A DNA stretch of 36,403 nt, taken from contig NZ_BCSH01000079.1 in assembly GCF_001570765.1 (NCBI RefSeq), positions 1 to 36,403 of the forward strand. The letters are read 5' to 3'. This document shows, one piece after another, positions 8,277 to 15,434 of the stretch. How positions within the stretch are numbered: the first letter of the stretch is position 1; each line of letters starts with the position of its first letter. The notes under the pieces are model-generated. The model had not been told where the DNA came from. It searched no databases and worked only from the letters and a program-made list of their open reading frames with translations. Position numbers and translations under genes: made by a program. This stretch comes from Nocardiopsis listeri NBRC 13360. GTDB taxonomy: Bacteria > Actinomycetota > Actinomycetes > Streptosporangiales > Streptosporangiaceae.

Positions 8277-8294
8277 CCCCCGTGATCACGGGGG
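8277..8294. promoter_or_regulatory. 18-bp perfect palindrome before tetR-like gene
   Basis: CCCCCGTGATCACGGGGG is a perfect palindrome with no spacer, between the DUF418 stop and the TetR start and 15 bases upstream of the presumed -35. The lack of a loop makes it a poor terminator hairpin and a good dimer-binding operator, so autoregulation by the TetR protein is plausible. It could still act as a terminator of the DUF418 gene. Confidence 0.5.
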
Positions 8295-8308
8295 ACAAGG
8301 GCGGGCCG

Positions 8309-8337
8309 GTGAACCTCGGCCGACGCGGCACTAGATT
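8309..8337 (+). promoter_or_regulatory. Promoter of tetR-like gene, leaderless
   Basis: GTGAAC (8309-8314), a 17-base spacer and TAGATT (8332-8337) make a reasonable housekeeping promoter. The ATG at 8344 lies where the transcript should begin and has no Shine-Dalgarno sequence, so the mRNA is probably leaderless. Confidence 0.55.
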
Positions 8338-8343
8338 GGGCTG

Positions 8344-9075
8344 ATGGTCACGACACCCGGAACGGAACCGGCACGGCCGACCGGCCGGGGACCGGAGGGG
8401 CGACGTACCCCCGGCCCCCGTCGCCGCCTGTCCACCGAGCTCATCGTGGACACCGCCATCGAACTGGTGAAGGTCGACGGGCTGAGCGCGCTCACCATGC
8501 GCGCGCTCGGTGAACGGCTGGGGGTCGCCCCCGGGACCTTGTACACCTACGTCAAGGGGCGCGACGTCCTGGAGGCCCTGATCCTGGACACTGTGGTGGC
8601 CCGGGACGGGCTCCCCCACGAGCATCCCGGCAGCTGGTCCGAGAAGTTGGCGGCGTGGGCCCGACAGGACTGGGTGACCTTCCGCGAGAACCCGTGGGTG
8701 CTGGAGTTGCGCCTGTCCGTGCGCGAGTACGGCCCGGCCATGCTGACCTGGTTGGACTCGGCGCTGCGGATCTTCGACGGGACCGATCTGAGCGCGCAGA
8801 CCCGGTTGGACATGATCGACGCCTTGGACTCCTACGTGCGCGGGGCCGCCACCGTCGCGGTGCAGACCGCCTTCGAGGAGGGCGCGGGCGGCCCGATGAG
8901 CGATCGGGACCGGGAGATCGAAACGGCCTACCGGAACGCCGAAACCCTTCAGTGGGCCCTCTCTCAAGGGGGCGTCCCGTTCGGTGGGATGCGGTTCGAG
9001 TTCGGGCTGCGTTCCCGGCTCGCCGGATTCCGGGTGATCGCCGACGAGGAACTCGCCGGCCGCGAGGACGGGTGA
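8344..9075 (+). CDS. TetR/AcrR family transcriptional regulator
   Basis: 243 residues. After a proline/arginine-rich N-terminal tail of about 25 residues comes the TetR DNA-binding domain (about 30-78): IVDTAIELVKVDGLSALTMRALGERLGVAPGTLYTYVKGRDVLEALI. The rest is a helical ligand-binding and dimerisation domain resembling TetR_C-type regulators. The gene follows the DUF418 membrane protein on the same strand and is preceded by an 18-bp palindrome, so a local autoregulated repressor role is likely. The ligand cannot be predicted. It converges with the acetyltransferase gene with only three bases between stops and no terminator. Confidence 0.92.
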   Translation: MVTTPGTEPARPTGRGPEGRRTPGPRRRLSTELIVDTAIELVKVDGLSALTMRALGERLGVAPGTLYTYVKGRDVLEALILDTVVARDGLPHEHPGSWSEKLAAWARQDWVTFRENPWVLELRLSVREYGPAMLTWLDSALRIFDGTDLSAQTRLDMIDALDSYVRGAATVAVQTAFEEGAGGPMSDRDREIETAYRNAETLQWALSQGGVPFGGMRFEFGLRSRLAGFRVIADEELAGREDG

Positions 9076-9078
9076 GCC

Positions 9079-9603
9079 TCAGGGACGCCAGTCCCGGTTG
9101 ATCCGGTGGAAGAGGTGGTGGTCGCGCCACTCCCCGGCGATCCGCAGGTACTCCGGGGCCACACCGAACCGGGTGAAGCCGTTGCGCTCCAGGACACGTT
9201 GGGACGCGGTGTTCTCCGGAAGCGTCTCGGCCTGGAGCCGGTGCAGGTGCAGCTCACCGAAGGCCAGTTCGACCACCTCGGCGACCGCCCTCGTGGCGAT
9301 ACCGCGCCCGTTGCTGTCGGCCGCCACCCAGTAACCGACGGCCGCCGACTGCAGTCCGCCCCGGGTGATCCCGCTCAGGTTGAGCCTGCCGACGATACGA
9401 CCACCGTCGACGATCGTGAGCGGCAGACGCCGCCCGTTCGCGTGGTCCATGAGCGCGCTCTCCAAGAGCGCGCGCTGCACGGCGACGGTGAAGTACTCCT
9501 CGTCGTGCAGTGGTTCCCAGGGGGCGAGGAACTCCCGATTGTCGAGCAGCAACGCGGTCAGCTCCTCCGCGTCGTCCACCGTCACCAGCCGGGTCGTCTC
9601 CAC
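9079..9603 (-). CDS. GNAT N-acetyltransferase, RimJ/RimL-like
   Basis: About 174 residues of the GNAT fold, RimJ/RimL subgroup, which acetylates N-terminal amines of proteins or small molecules from acetyl-CoA. The beginning ETTRLVTVDDAEELTALLLDNREFLAPWEP is typical, the acetyl-CoA-binding loop is seen in YWVAADSNGRGIATRAV, and the C-terminal HRLQAETLPENTASQRVLERNGF is the classic RimJ/RimL signature. I place the start at the GTG at 9603, just after AGGAG and adjacent to the conserved beginning; a GTG at 9627 would add eight residues. The target is unknown. Confidence 0.88.
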   Translation of the reverse strand: METTRLVTVDDAEELTALLLDNREFLAPWEPLHDEEYFTVAVQRALLESALMDHANGRRLPLTIVDGGRIVGRLNLSGITRGGLQSAAVGYWVAADSNGRGIATRAVAEVVELAFGELHLHRLQAETLPENTASQRVLERNGFTRFGVAPEYLRIAGEWRDHHLFHRINRDWRP

Positions 9604-9871
9604 GCGCGCTCCTAGGTCGTGTGCCACCGGCGAGCGCCACCGGTCCGGCGCCCACCGAACTCAGGACTCTAGCCCGTCCCCGGGCCTCGTCCCTCGCCAC
9701 CACCGCGCACCTGATGGAGCGGCCGGCCCACGAACGGACCCCCGTGCACGGTGTGCGGCGGGAGGAACGGTCCCCGGAGGAGGTGTTCATGGACCTGACC
9801 GGGGGCGCGGCCGGTCATCGCCCCGAGGAAAAGGACTTTCCCGGGTCCGAGCCGCGTGAGAGGTTGAGCCC

Positions 9872-10378
9872 ATGCCCGATCTCCGACGTGACCTGCTGCG
9901 CGACCAGTACGACATGACCTGGGCGCTGTTCGATTACCACCTGGACCTCCTGGGGCCGCAGGACCACCTCTGGGAGCCCGCCCCGGTCCGCTGGACCGTG
10001 CACCGTCGAGCCGACGGCCGGTGGCTTGCGGACTGGGCCGAGACCGAACCCGAGCCGATCCCGGTACCGACGATCGCGTGGGTCACCTGGCACGTCGGTT
10101 GGTGGTGGTCGGTCACCCTCGACCACGTCCTGGAGCGCCCGGTTCGGGAACGCACGGAGGTGACCTGGCCGGGCGAGGAACGCGCCGTGCCCTGGCTGCG
10201 GGAGTTGGGGACGGAATGACGCCAGGCCCTCGACCGGCTCGACCTGGACGCGCCCACGGCCTTCCCCTGGCCGGAGGGGCGGACCCGGGCGGACACGGCC
10301 TGGTGGGTCAACGCCGAACTCATGAAGAACGCCGCCGAGATCGGGCAGTTGCGAATGCTGCGGGCCGCCGGAGGTTGA
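9872..10378 (+). pseudogene. DinB-like protein, interrupted by in-frame TGA
   Basis: The frame opens at ATG 9872 with GAGAGG upstream, and reads DLRRDLLRDQYDMTWALFDYHLDLLGPQDHLWEPAP, with a histidine in TIAWVTWHVGWWWSV: the DinB_2/DUF664-type four-helix fold found in mycothiol-dependent and related enzymes. A TGA at 10217-10219 stops it after 115 codons. The same frame then continues for 52 sense codons (RQALDRLDLDAP to AELMKNAAEIGQLRML) to a natural stop at 10376-10378, which is exactly the C-terminal helix expected for a protein of about 168 residues. A TGG tryptophan codon turned to TGA is the simplest explanation. Sequencing error, a recent pseudogene and stop readthrough all remain possible. 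Confidence 0.75.
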
Positions 10379-10384
10379 ACGCCC

Positions 10385-11611
10385 TCAGCGCCGGCCGGGC
10401 ACGAGGAACCTGCTGATCCGGGAGACCCCGGCCTCCAACGGTCCCCGGCCCACGGTGCTCCGCCACAGGAAGGCGCCGACCACCGCGAACACGAAGGAGA
10501 GCTCCGAGAGATGGTCGTTGGTCCACAGCGCCATCCGGGCCGAGTCCAGGTCGACCGTCTCCCGCCAGGCCAGGGCCAACGCGTGCGACACGTAGATGGT
10601 CAGGGCCAGGGCGCCGGCGGCGGTGAAGGGCGAGACCAGCCGGGGCAGTCGTTCGGCCACGTACAGACAGCCGACGAGCAGCACCATGGACACCCCGACC
10701 CCACCGAGGATCTCGGGGGTCGTCGAGGTGTGCGACATGCTGCTGAGCAGCCGGCGGGCGTCGTCGGTGGGGAGGGGCCCGGAGATCTCCTCGCGCATCC
10801 CCAGTTCCCACACCAGACCCCAGGTGTCCCAGGCGTGCCAGGAACCTCGGTAGGCGATGAAGGCGATGACCATACCCGCGCAGGCGAGGCGCAGACGCAC
10901 GATCTGCGAACGCAGGTCGAGTCGGCCCACGGCGATCCCGGCCAGCACCGCCGCGAGACAGCCGAGCGCCGGGTAGAAGCCGTGTACCAGCAGCTCCAGC
11001 AACCCTTGGTGGGCCAGGATCTGGGCGGGATCGACGTCGTTGAGGGTGAGCGTGAGGTGGGCCATCCAGCCACCGTTCTCGCTGGACCTGCGCAGTACGA
11101 ACAGCAACTGCGGGCCGATGACCAACGCCGCCAGGGCCACGAAGGCGACCCGGTCCGCGGCCATGCGCAGGAACGGCAGCACCATCAGGAAGTAGAGGCC
11201 GTAGTAGGTGATGATCACCGTCAGGTGGGACCCGGATGCGGCGATGACGGCGTTGAGGGACCAACCGACGAGCATCAGCACCGCTCCGCGCACCGCCACC
11301 CGACCGGCGGTGGTGCGACCCATGGCGCCGGTGTGCTGTTCCCTCCCACCGGACAGCAGAGCGAGCGAGACACCGGCCACGAAGGCGAAGACCAGGGTGG
11401 AACGTCCCCAGGCGTACTGCTGGATGAGCCGGGCCACGGGGTGTTCGGGCTCCACGAACGGGACCCCGAGGTGAACGGCCAGCATGCCCGCGATGGCCAC
11501 CCACCGGGCCAGGTCGACCCCGTCCAGGCGACCGTCGCCGTTCGTGGGGGCGGAAGAGGGCTGCGGCTCGTTGGGCTCCCGGCGCTCGGAGCCCTCCTGA
11601 GGGTGACTCAT
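10385..11611 (-). CDS. DUF418/DUF1624-type membrane acyltransferase-like protein
   Basis: 408 residues with about ten hydrophobic segments. The first segment carries VDLARWVAIAGMLAVHL, the motif shared by DUF418, DUF1624 and heparan-alpha-glucosaminide acetyltransferase-like membrane proteins. The C-terminal SPFTAAGALALTIYVSHALALAW is the other conserved element. An upstream GAGAG and the beginning of a low-complexity cytoplasmic tail set the start at 11611; the frame stays open to 11749 but without a better start. It is the second such protein in 5 kb, divergent from the ABC operon and convergent with the broken DinB gene, six bases away. Substrate unknown. Confidence 0.8.
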   Translation of the reverse strand: MSHPQEGSERREPNEPQPSSAPTNGDGRLDGVDLARWVAIAGMLAVHLGVPFVEPEHPVARLIQQYAWGRSTLVFAFVAGVSLALLSGGREQHTGAMGRTTAGRVAVRGAVLMLVGWSLNAVIAASGSHLTVIITYYGLYFLMVLPFLRMAADRVAFVALAALVIGPQLLFVLRRSSENGGWMAHLTLTLNDVDPAQILAHQGLLELLVHGFYPALGCLAAVLAGIAVGRLDLRSQIVRLRLACAGMVIAFIAYRGSWHAWDTWGLVWELGMREEISGPLPTDDARRLLSSMSHTSTTPEILGGVGVSMVLLVGCLYVAERLPRLVSPFTAAGALALTIYVSHALALAWRETVDLDSARMALWTNDHLSELSFVFAVVGAFLWRSTVGRGPLEAGVSRISRFLVPGRR

Positions 11612-11829
11612 GGGTCTCTCGGGTGGGGTGGACACAAAGTGGTCGAACCGTAACACACCGACCGAATGAGCTTCGGTTTCGTGCCCCGTCGAGCAGGTGA
11701 ACAACGACATAGCGGCGGCACGGAAGAAAACGCGGTGAACTATCGTCACTTCAGTGGGGACCTACCGGCGGGTATGAGGGTCCTTGAGACCCGTTACCCG
11801 TCCGAGGACGAACACCTGGAGAGTGCACA

Positions 11830-11886
11830 GTGCGACACCACACCCGGGCAGAGGGCGCCCGGCCGACCATCGTGGAACCACGGTGA
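11830..11886 (+). CDS. 18-codon leader ORF before first ABC operon
   Basis: GTG at 11830, preceded by GGAG eight bases upstream (11818-11821), opens an 18-codon frame reading MRHHTRAEGARPTIVEPR. Its TGA (11884-11886) overlaps the GTG start of the ATPase gene (11883). The second ABC operon has a frame of exactly the same length in the same position, sharing residues 1, 4, 10, 12, 13 and 15 plus an acidic residue 16. This argues for a real, conserved small gene or coupling leader. Its function is unknown; translational coupling of the ATPase is the simplest role. There is no run of one amino acid as in classical attenuators. Confidence 0.55.
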   Translation: MRHHTRAEGARPTIVEPR

Positions 11887-12683
11887 CCGCCGGGATCGAG
11901 GTGCGTGGCCTCACCAAACGTCATCCGGGCGCACGCCTGGACCGTCCCGCGCTCCAGAACATCGACCTGGAGATCCCGCACCGCCAGTTCGTCAGCCTCA
12001 TCGGCCCCAGCGGCTGCGGCAAGTCCACCCTGCTGCGCATCCTCGCCGGGTTGGACCGCGCCGACACCGGACAGGTCTCCCTGCTCGGCCGGAGCCCGAA
12101 GCAGGCGAGCCGGCGCAAGGCCATCGGCCTGGTCTCCCAGACCCCGGCCCTGCTGCCCTGGCTCACCGTCCGCCAGAACGTCGCCCTGCCCGGGAAGGTC
12201 AATCGCAGGGCCGGCTCGGAGATCGACTCCCCCGACGAACTGCTGCGCGCCGTCGGGCTGGAGGAGTCCGCCGACCAGTACCCGCACGAACTCTCCGGCG
12301 GCATGCTCCAACGCGTCGCCGTCGCCCGTGCCCTGGGCCTGCGCCCGGACGTGCTGTTGATGGACGAACCCTTCTCTGCCCTCGACGAGTTCACCCGCGA
12401 GGCCCTTCAGTACCAACTCCTGGGCCTGTGGCAGCAACGGGCCACCACGGTCGTGTTCGTGACGCACTCCGTCCGCGAGGCGGTCGTGCTCTCCGACCGG
12501 ATCGTCGTGATGTCGGCCCGACCCGGCCGCATCCACGAGGTCCTCGACGTCGACCTGCCCCGCCCCCGCGACCGAAAGGTCGTGAAGGGGCCGCACATGC
12601 ATGATCTGGAGGACCGGGTCCGCGCCTCGTTGCAGAGCGCCTGGAAGGCCGGCGCCGCCCCCGACGACCTCGTTCCACTGTGA
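11883..12683 (+). CDS. ABC importer ATPase, copy 1 (SsuB/TauB-like)
   Basis: 266 residues, cytoplasmic ATPase of a nitrate/sulfonate/pyrimidine-type importer. It has Walker A GPSGCGKST (41-49), a Q-loop at Gln86, the signature LSGGMLQRVAVARAL (from 137), Walker B VLLMDEP (157-163) and a switch histidine in VFVTHSVREAV. The phrase TPALLPWLTVRQNVALP is typical of SsuB/TauB/ThiZ proteins. GTG 11883 is chosen because it overlaps the leader ORF stop and the core domain starts at once. The permease follows with a GTGA overlap. A 130-base stretch (12441-12570) is almost identical to the second copy. Confidence 0.93.
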   Translation: MTAGIEVRGLTKRHPGARLDRPALQNIDLEIPHRQFVSLIGPSGCGKSTLLRILAGLDRADTGQVSLLGRSPKQASRRKAIGLVSQTPALLPWLTVRQNVALPGKVNRRAGSEIDSPDELLRAVGLEESADQYPHELSGGMLQRVAVARALGLRPDVLLMDEPFSALDEFTREALQYQLLGLWQQRATTVVFVTHSVREAVVLSDRIVVMSARPGRIHEVLDVDLPRPRDRKVVKGPHMHDLEDRVRASLQSAWKAGAAPDDLVPL

Positions 12684-13594
12684 GAGAGGAGGCGGGCATC
12701 GCCACCCGCGTCACCGACGAGGCCGCGGACACCGGGTCGACATCGCCGACCCCCGTCCCGAACGCCAACGTCCCACCCGCCCCGGAGGCCACACCGCCGG
12801 TACCCGCGCGCGGTGTCCGTCGACGGTCGGTCCTGCACCCCGCCACGTGGCTGCCCGCCACCGTGGTCCTGGTCGTGCTCGGCCTGGTCTGGTCCGGGGT
12901 GGCCGAGGCACATCCCTACATCCTGCCGAGGCTGGGCGAGGTCGGATCCGCCTTGGTCGGCGACCCCCTACTGTTCCTGGAGAACGCCTGGGCGACGCTG
13001 AGCGTCGCCCTGGTCGGTGTGGGCGCGGGCGCGGGCAGCGCGTTCGTGCTGGCCCTGCTGATGTCGGAGATCCCGGTGGTGCGCCGGGCGGTGATGCCGT
13101 TCGCGGTGGTCCTGAACGTGACCCCGGTCGTGGCGATCACTCCGGCGCTGGTGGTCGCGTTCGGGTTCGGGATGGCGCCGAAGGTCATCGTCACCGCGAT
13201 CATCACGTTCTTCCCCGTGCTGATCAACGTGGCCACCGGCCTGCGTTCGGTGCCCCTCCCGGTCCTGCACGTCTTTCGCACCCTGAACGCCTCCCGTTGG
13301 GAGGTGCTGTTGCGGCTGCGTGTCCCGAGCAGCCTGCCCTACACGCTGGCCGCGCTGCGCGTGGTGGTTCCGTTGTCCCTGGTGGGAGCGGTGGTCGCCG
13401 AATTCGTGGCCGCCGGTTCCTCCGGCGGCCTGGGCACCATGATCCGCAACTCCGCCTCCACCGCACGCCTGGACCACGTCTACGCCGGGGTCGCCTGTCT
13501 GGCGGCCATGGGCGTGCTCCTGCTCGCCCTGGTCACCCTGGTGGAGAAGCGCCTGTTGTTCTGGCACGACTCCCGGCGCCCCGCCCGTGGATGA
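12680..13594 (+). CDS. ABC importer permease, copy 1
   Basis: 304 residues: a proline-rich cytoplasmic N-terminal tail of about 45 residues, then six hydrophobic segments of the BPD_transp_1 (SsuC/TauC/ThiX) fold. The ATPase-contacting EAA-type loop is seen in FRTLNASRWEVLLRLRVPSSLPYTLAALRV. The late segment AGSSGGLGTMIRNSASTARLDHVYAGV is family-typical. It starts at GTG 12680, overlapping the ATPase stop, and has a longer N-terminus than the paralogue at 16231. Together with the neighbouring ATPase and lipoprotein it completes an importer. Confidence 0.92.
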   Translation: MREEAGIATRVTDEAADTGSTSPTPVPNANVPPAPEATPPVPARGVRRRSVLHPATWLPATVVLVVLGLVWSGVAEAHPYILPRLGEVGSALVGDPLLFLENAWATLSVALVGVGAGAGSAFVLALLMSEIPVVRRAVMPFAVVLNVTPVVAITPALVVAFGFGMAPKVIVTAIITFFPVLINVATGLRSVPLPVLHVFRTLNASRWEVLLRLRVPSSLPYTLAALRVVVPLSLVGAVVAEFVAAGSSGGLGTMIRNSASTARLDHVYAGVACLAAMGVLLLALVTLVEKRLLFWHDSRRPARG

Positions 13595-13613
13595 AACGAA
13601 GGAGAAGCACCCG

Positions 13614-14708
13614 ATGCCCGTCCCCTCCCAGCAGCGGTTCCGTCTCCTCGGACCGGCCGCGGTCCTGGCCACCGCCGCCCTCCTCGCCACGGCCTGCGGC
13701 GAGGACGCCGACACCCCCGAGGTGGCCGTCGCCATCGACCAGGAACGGTGCGACACCAACCGGGACACCGGGCCGATCACCTTCGTCACCGGCTACCACT
13801 ACCAGGCCTCCGTCACCCAGATGGAGGTCATCGCCGCCGATGCCCTCGGGTACTTCGACGCCCTGTGCCTGGACGTGGAGATCCAGCCCGGCAACGGCGA
13901 CCTGATGGGCAACGCCCAACTGGTGTCCGCCGGGACCGCTCGGTTCACCGCGATGAGCAACGAGGCCGAGGTCCTCCAGGCGGACACGCGCGACCACGAG
14001 GTCATCGGCGTCGCCACCTACGGGCACGTGCCGATCTCCACCCTGCTCACGGGGACCGGCGTCGACGACCTCACCGCACTGGAGGGGCGGACCCTGGGCC
14101 ACCAGAGCATGCTGCCCGCCCCGGTGGAGGCCATGTTGGTGGAGGCCGGCGTGGACCTCGACACCATCGAACAGGTCGAGGCCGGGTACGACCCCTCCGT
14201 GCTCCCGCGCGACCAGGTCCAGGCCCTCACGGGTTTCCGTTCCAACGAACCGCACCGGCTCGACGCCCTGGGTGAGGAGTACACCCAGTGGATGCCCGAG
14301 GACTTCGGGGTGGTCGGCTCCTTCGGGGTGATGGTGACCGACCCCGTCTGGGCGCAGGAGAACCCCACCGCCACCGAGGACTTCCTCCGGGCCGTCGGCC
14401 ACGCGTTCGACCACTGTCAGGACGCCGCCGGGGAATGCGTGGGGTACGCCGCCGAACTGGACCGCGCGGGCTACGACACCGAGCACAACCTCAAGGTGTG
14501 GGACACCGAACGTGAACTCGTGGCCTCCTCCACCCCCGATGGTGAGCCTCGGGGGTTCGTCGACCTCGAACTGACCGAACGCGAGGCGCAGACCCTGCTC
14601 GCCAACGGCGAACTCGACGAGGTCCCCGATCTGGAGCCCCTCTTCGACACCCGTTACCTGGAGGCGGTCCACGACGGATCCGAATTGGTCTGGCCCGGGT
14701 CGAACTGA
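13614..14708 (+). CDS. NMT1/THI5-like substrate-binding lipoprotein, copy 1
   Basis: 364 residues. A short signal peptide ends in a lipobox (LLATAC, Cys28), so the mature protein is anchored to the outer face of the membrane. The body is the NMT1/THI5-like periplasmic-binding fold used for sulfonates, nitrate, pyrimidines and thiamine precursors (TFVTGYHYQASVTQMEVIAADALGYFDALCLDVEIQPGNG). Four further cysteines (CDTNR, ALCLD and the pair CQDAAGEC) are conserved in the second copy and could form disulfides. AAGGAG nine bases upstream fixes the ATG. The ligand is unknown; the downstream RutA-like enzyme hints at a pyrimidine-like heterocycle. Confidence 0.9.
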   Translation: MPVPSQQRFRLLGPAAVLATAALLATACGEDADTPEVAVAIDQERCDTNRDTGPITFVTGYHYQASVTQMEVIAADALGYFDALCLDVEIQPGNGDLMGNAQLVSAGTARFTAMSNEAEVLQADTRDHEVIGVATYGHVPISTLLTGTGVDDLTALEGRTLGHQSMLPAPVEAMLVEAGVDLDTIEQVEAGYDPSVLPRDQVQALTGFRSNEPHRLDALGEEYTQWMPEDFGVVGSFGVMVTDPVWAQENPTATEDFLRAVGHAFDHCQDAAGECVGYAAELDRAGYDTEHNLKVWDTERELVASSTPDGEPRGFVDLELTEREAQTLLANGELDEVPDLEPLFDTRYLEAVHDGSELVWPGSN

Positions 14709-14798
14709 GGGTCCGGGCCGTGGCGGTCTCTGGGGGCACACCCCGGACACCGGCGGTTCACATGAGCACAAGGGCGAAACCGTAAGCCTTCCGTGCAC

Positions 14799-14804
14799 TA
14801 CCGT
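14799..14804 (+). promoter_or_regulatory. -10 element of unknown gene, leaderless
   Basis: TACCGT fits the TAnnnT -10 pattern. The ATG at 14812 lies about seven bases downstream, with no Shine-Dalgarno sequence, so the small gene between the two ABC operons probably has its own promoter and a leaderless message. Confidence 0.4.
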
Positions 14805-14811
14805 CCCACTC

Positions 14812-15234
14812 ATGACGGAACCGACGCAGACCCCCTCCGGTCATCCCACACCGCCCGTCCTGAAGATGATCGATGTGCTCTCCGCCAAGTGTGGAACGCC
14901 CCTGGCCCCGCACCGCTTCACCCTGCCAGGCGGTGTCCGGGTCGGCGTCGACGGCGCCGACCGCGACCCGCCCAGGGTGCTGGTCCAGGCCACCCGGGCC
15001 GGCGGGCGCGTCAAGTCCGCGCATCGCAACAAGGTCATCGCGGACGCCTTCAAGCTCGTCTGGTTACGGGACGCCCACTTCCCTGACGCGACGTTGATCC
15101 TCGCGCTGAGCCCGGACCTCTCCCACCTCCTCAGTCGGGGGAGCTGGCTGTCCGCGGCCCTCGAACAGAGAAGGATTCATACGGTTCTGGTCGATGATGA
15201 TGAAGGAAACCTTCCGGGTGATATCAGTCCGTGA
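14812..15234 (+). CDS. Uncharacterised protein between the two ABC operons
   Basis: 140 residues, soluble, not firmly recognised. Its order (LPGGVRVGVDGADRDPPRVLVQATRAGGRVKSAHRNKVIADAFKLVWL, then a tryptophan-containing helix WLSAALEQRRIHTVLVDDDE) looks like small actinomycete proteins with a nuclease-like alpha/beta core, in which an aspartate strand is followed by a strand ending in E-x-x. Here the expected acidic residue appears to be glutamine (VLVQA). That resemblance is by eye and weak. The gene has its own -10 element and separates copy 1 of the importer from copy 2; no role in transport is evident. Confidence 0.65.
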   Translation: MTEPTQTPSGHPTPPVLKMIDVLSAKCGTPLAPHRFTLPGGVRVGVDGADRDPPRVLVQATRAGGRVKSAHRNKVIADAFKLVWLRDAHFPDATLILALSPDLSHLLSRGSWLSAALEQRRIHTVLVDDDEGNLPGDISP

Positions 15235-15238
15235 CCGT

Positions 15239-15253
15239 CCGTTCACCGAACGG
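15239..15253. promoter_or_regulatory. Inverted repeat upstream of second ABC operon
   Basis: CCGTTC-ACC-GAACGG is a perfect 6+6 inverted repeat with a 3-base centre. It lies just after the unknown gene's stop and about 140 bases upstream of the second leader ORF, the right sort of place for an operator. It is also a possible weak terminator of the preceding gene. Confidence 0.4.
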
Positions 15254-15300
15254 CAATGAGGTACTCCTACCTTTGACGGGTCAACGACCCCGCGGGCCGC

Positions 15301-15342
15301 TGACGTCCTATGCGCTTCCGCCCGCACTCCCCTTGACGTCCT
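15301..15342 (+). promoter_or_regulatory. Direct repeat TGACGTCCT, 33-bp period
   Basis: TGACGTCCT occurs at 15301-15309 and again at 15334-15342. The 33-base offset is about three helical turns, so both copies would face the same side of the DNA. A near-palindrome TTGAC-GG-GTCAA sits a little upstream. The block lies in the presumed promoter region of the second importer operon and may bind an activator as a direct repeat. The second copy overlaps a possible -35 (TTGACG). Confidence 0.35.
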
Positions 15343-15377
15343 TGGGACCCCCTACCCGAGCACGCCCCGGAGGGTGC

Positions 15378-15434
15378 ATGGAAACGCATGCCCAGATGAA
15401 GAACGCTCCGCCCACCCGGGTGGACGCACTGTGA
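15378..15434 (+). CDS. 18-codon leader ORF before second ABC operon
   Basis: ATG at 15378, with a strong GGAGGG (15369-15374) upstream, opens an 18-codon frame reading METHAQMKNAPPTRVDAL. Its TGA (15432-15434) overlaps the GTG start of the ATPase gene (15431). Length, position, ribosome site and overlap are the same as in the first operon, and six residues are identical (1, 4, 10, 12, 13, 15). The conservation after clear divergence of the flanking DNA supports a translated product or an element selected for coupling. Confidence 0.6.
   Translation: METHAQMKNAPPTRVDAL

Noticed and set aside
9714..9917. Open frame with high third-position GC upstream of the DinB-like gene, containing SPEEVFMD that recalls SnoaL-like proteins
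   Set aside because: It has no ribosome site, overlaps the DinB start and loses any similarity after about 30 residues. At most it is an old fragment.
11761..11800. CTACCGGCGGGTATGAGGG resembles the ACCGGCGGT box of the FMN riboswitch, upstream of the first importer
   Set aside because: The other conserved boxes, in particular the GTCCGGATG-type 3' part, are absent, and the second operon has no counterpart. I treat it as a chance match.
14711..14748. GTCCGGG/CCCGGAC as a terminator for the first importer operon
   Set aside because: The stem is only seven pairs with a 24-base loop, too weak to annotate with confidence, though some terminator is expected there.
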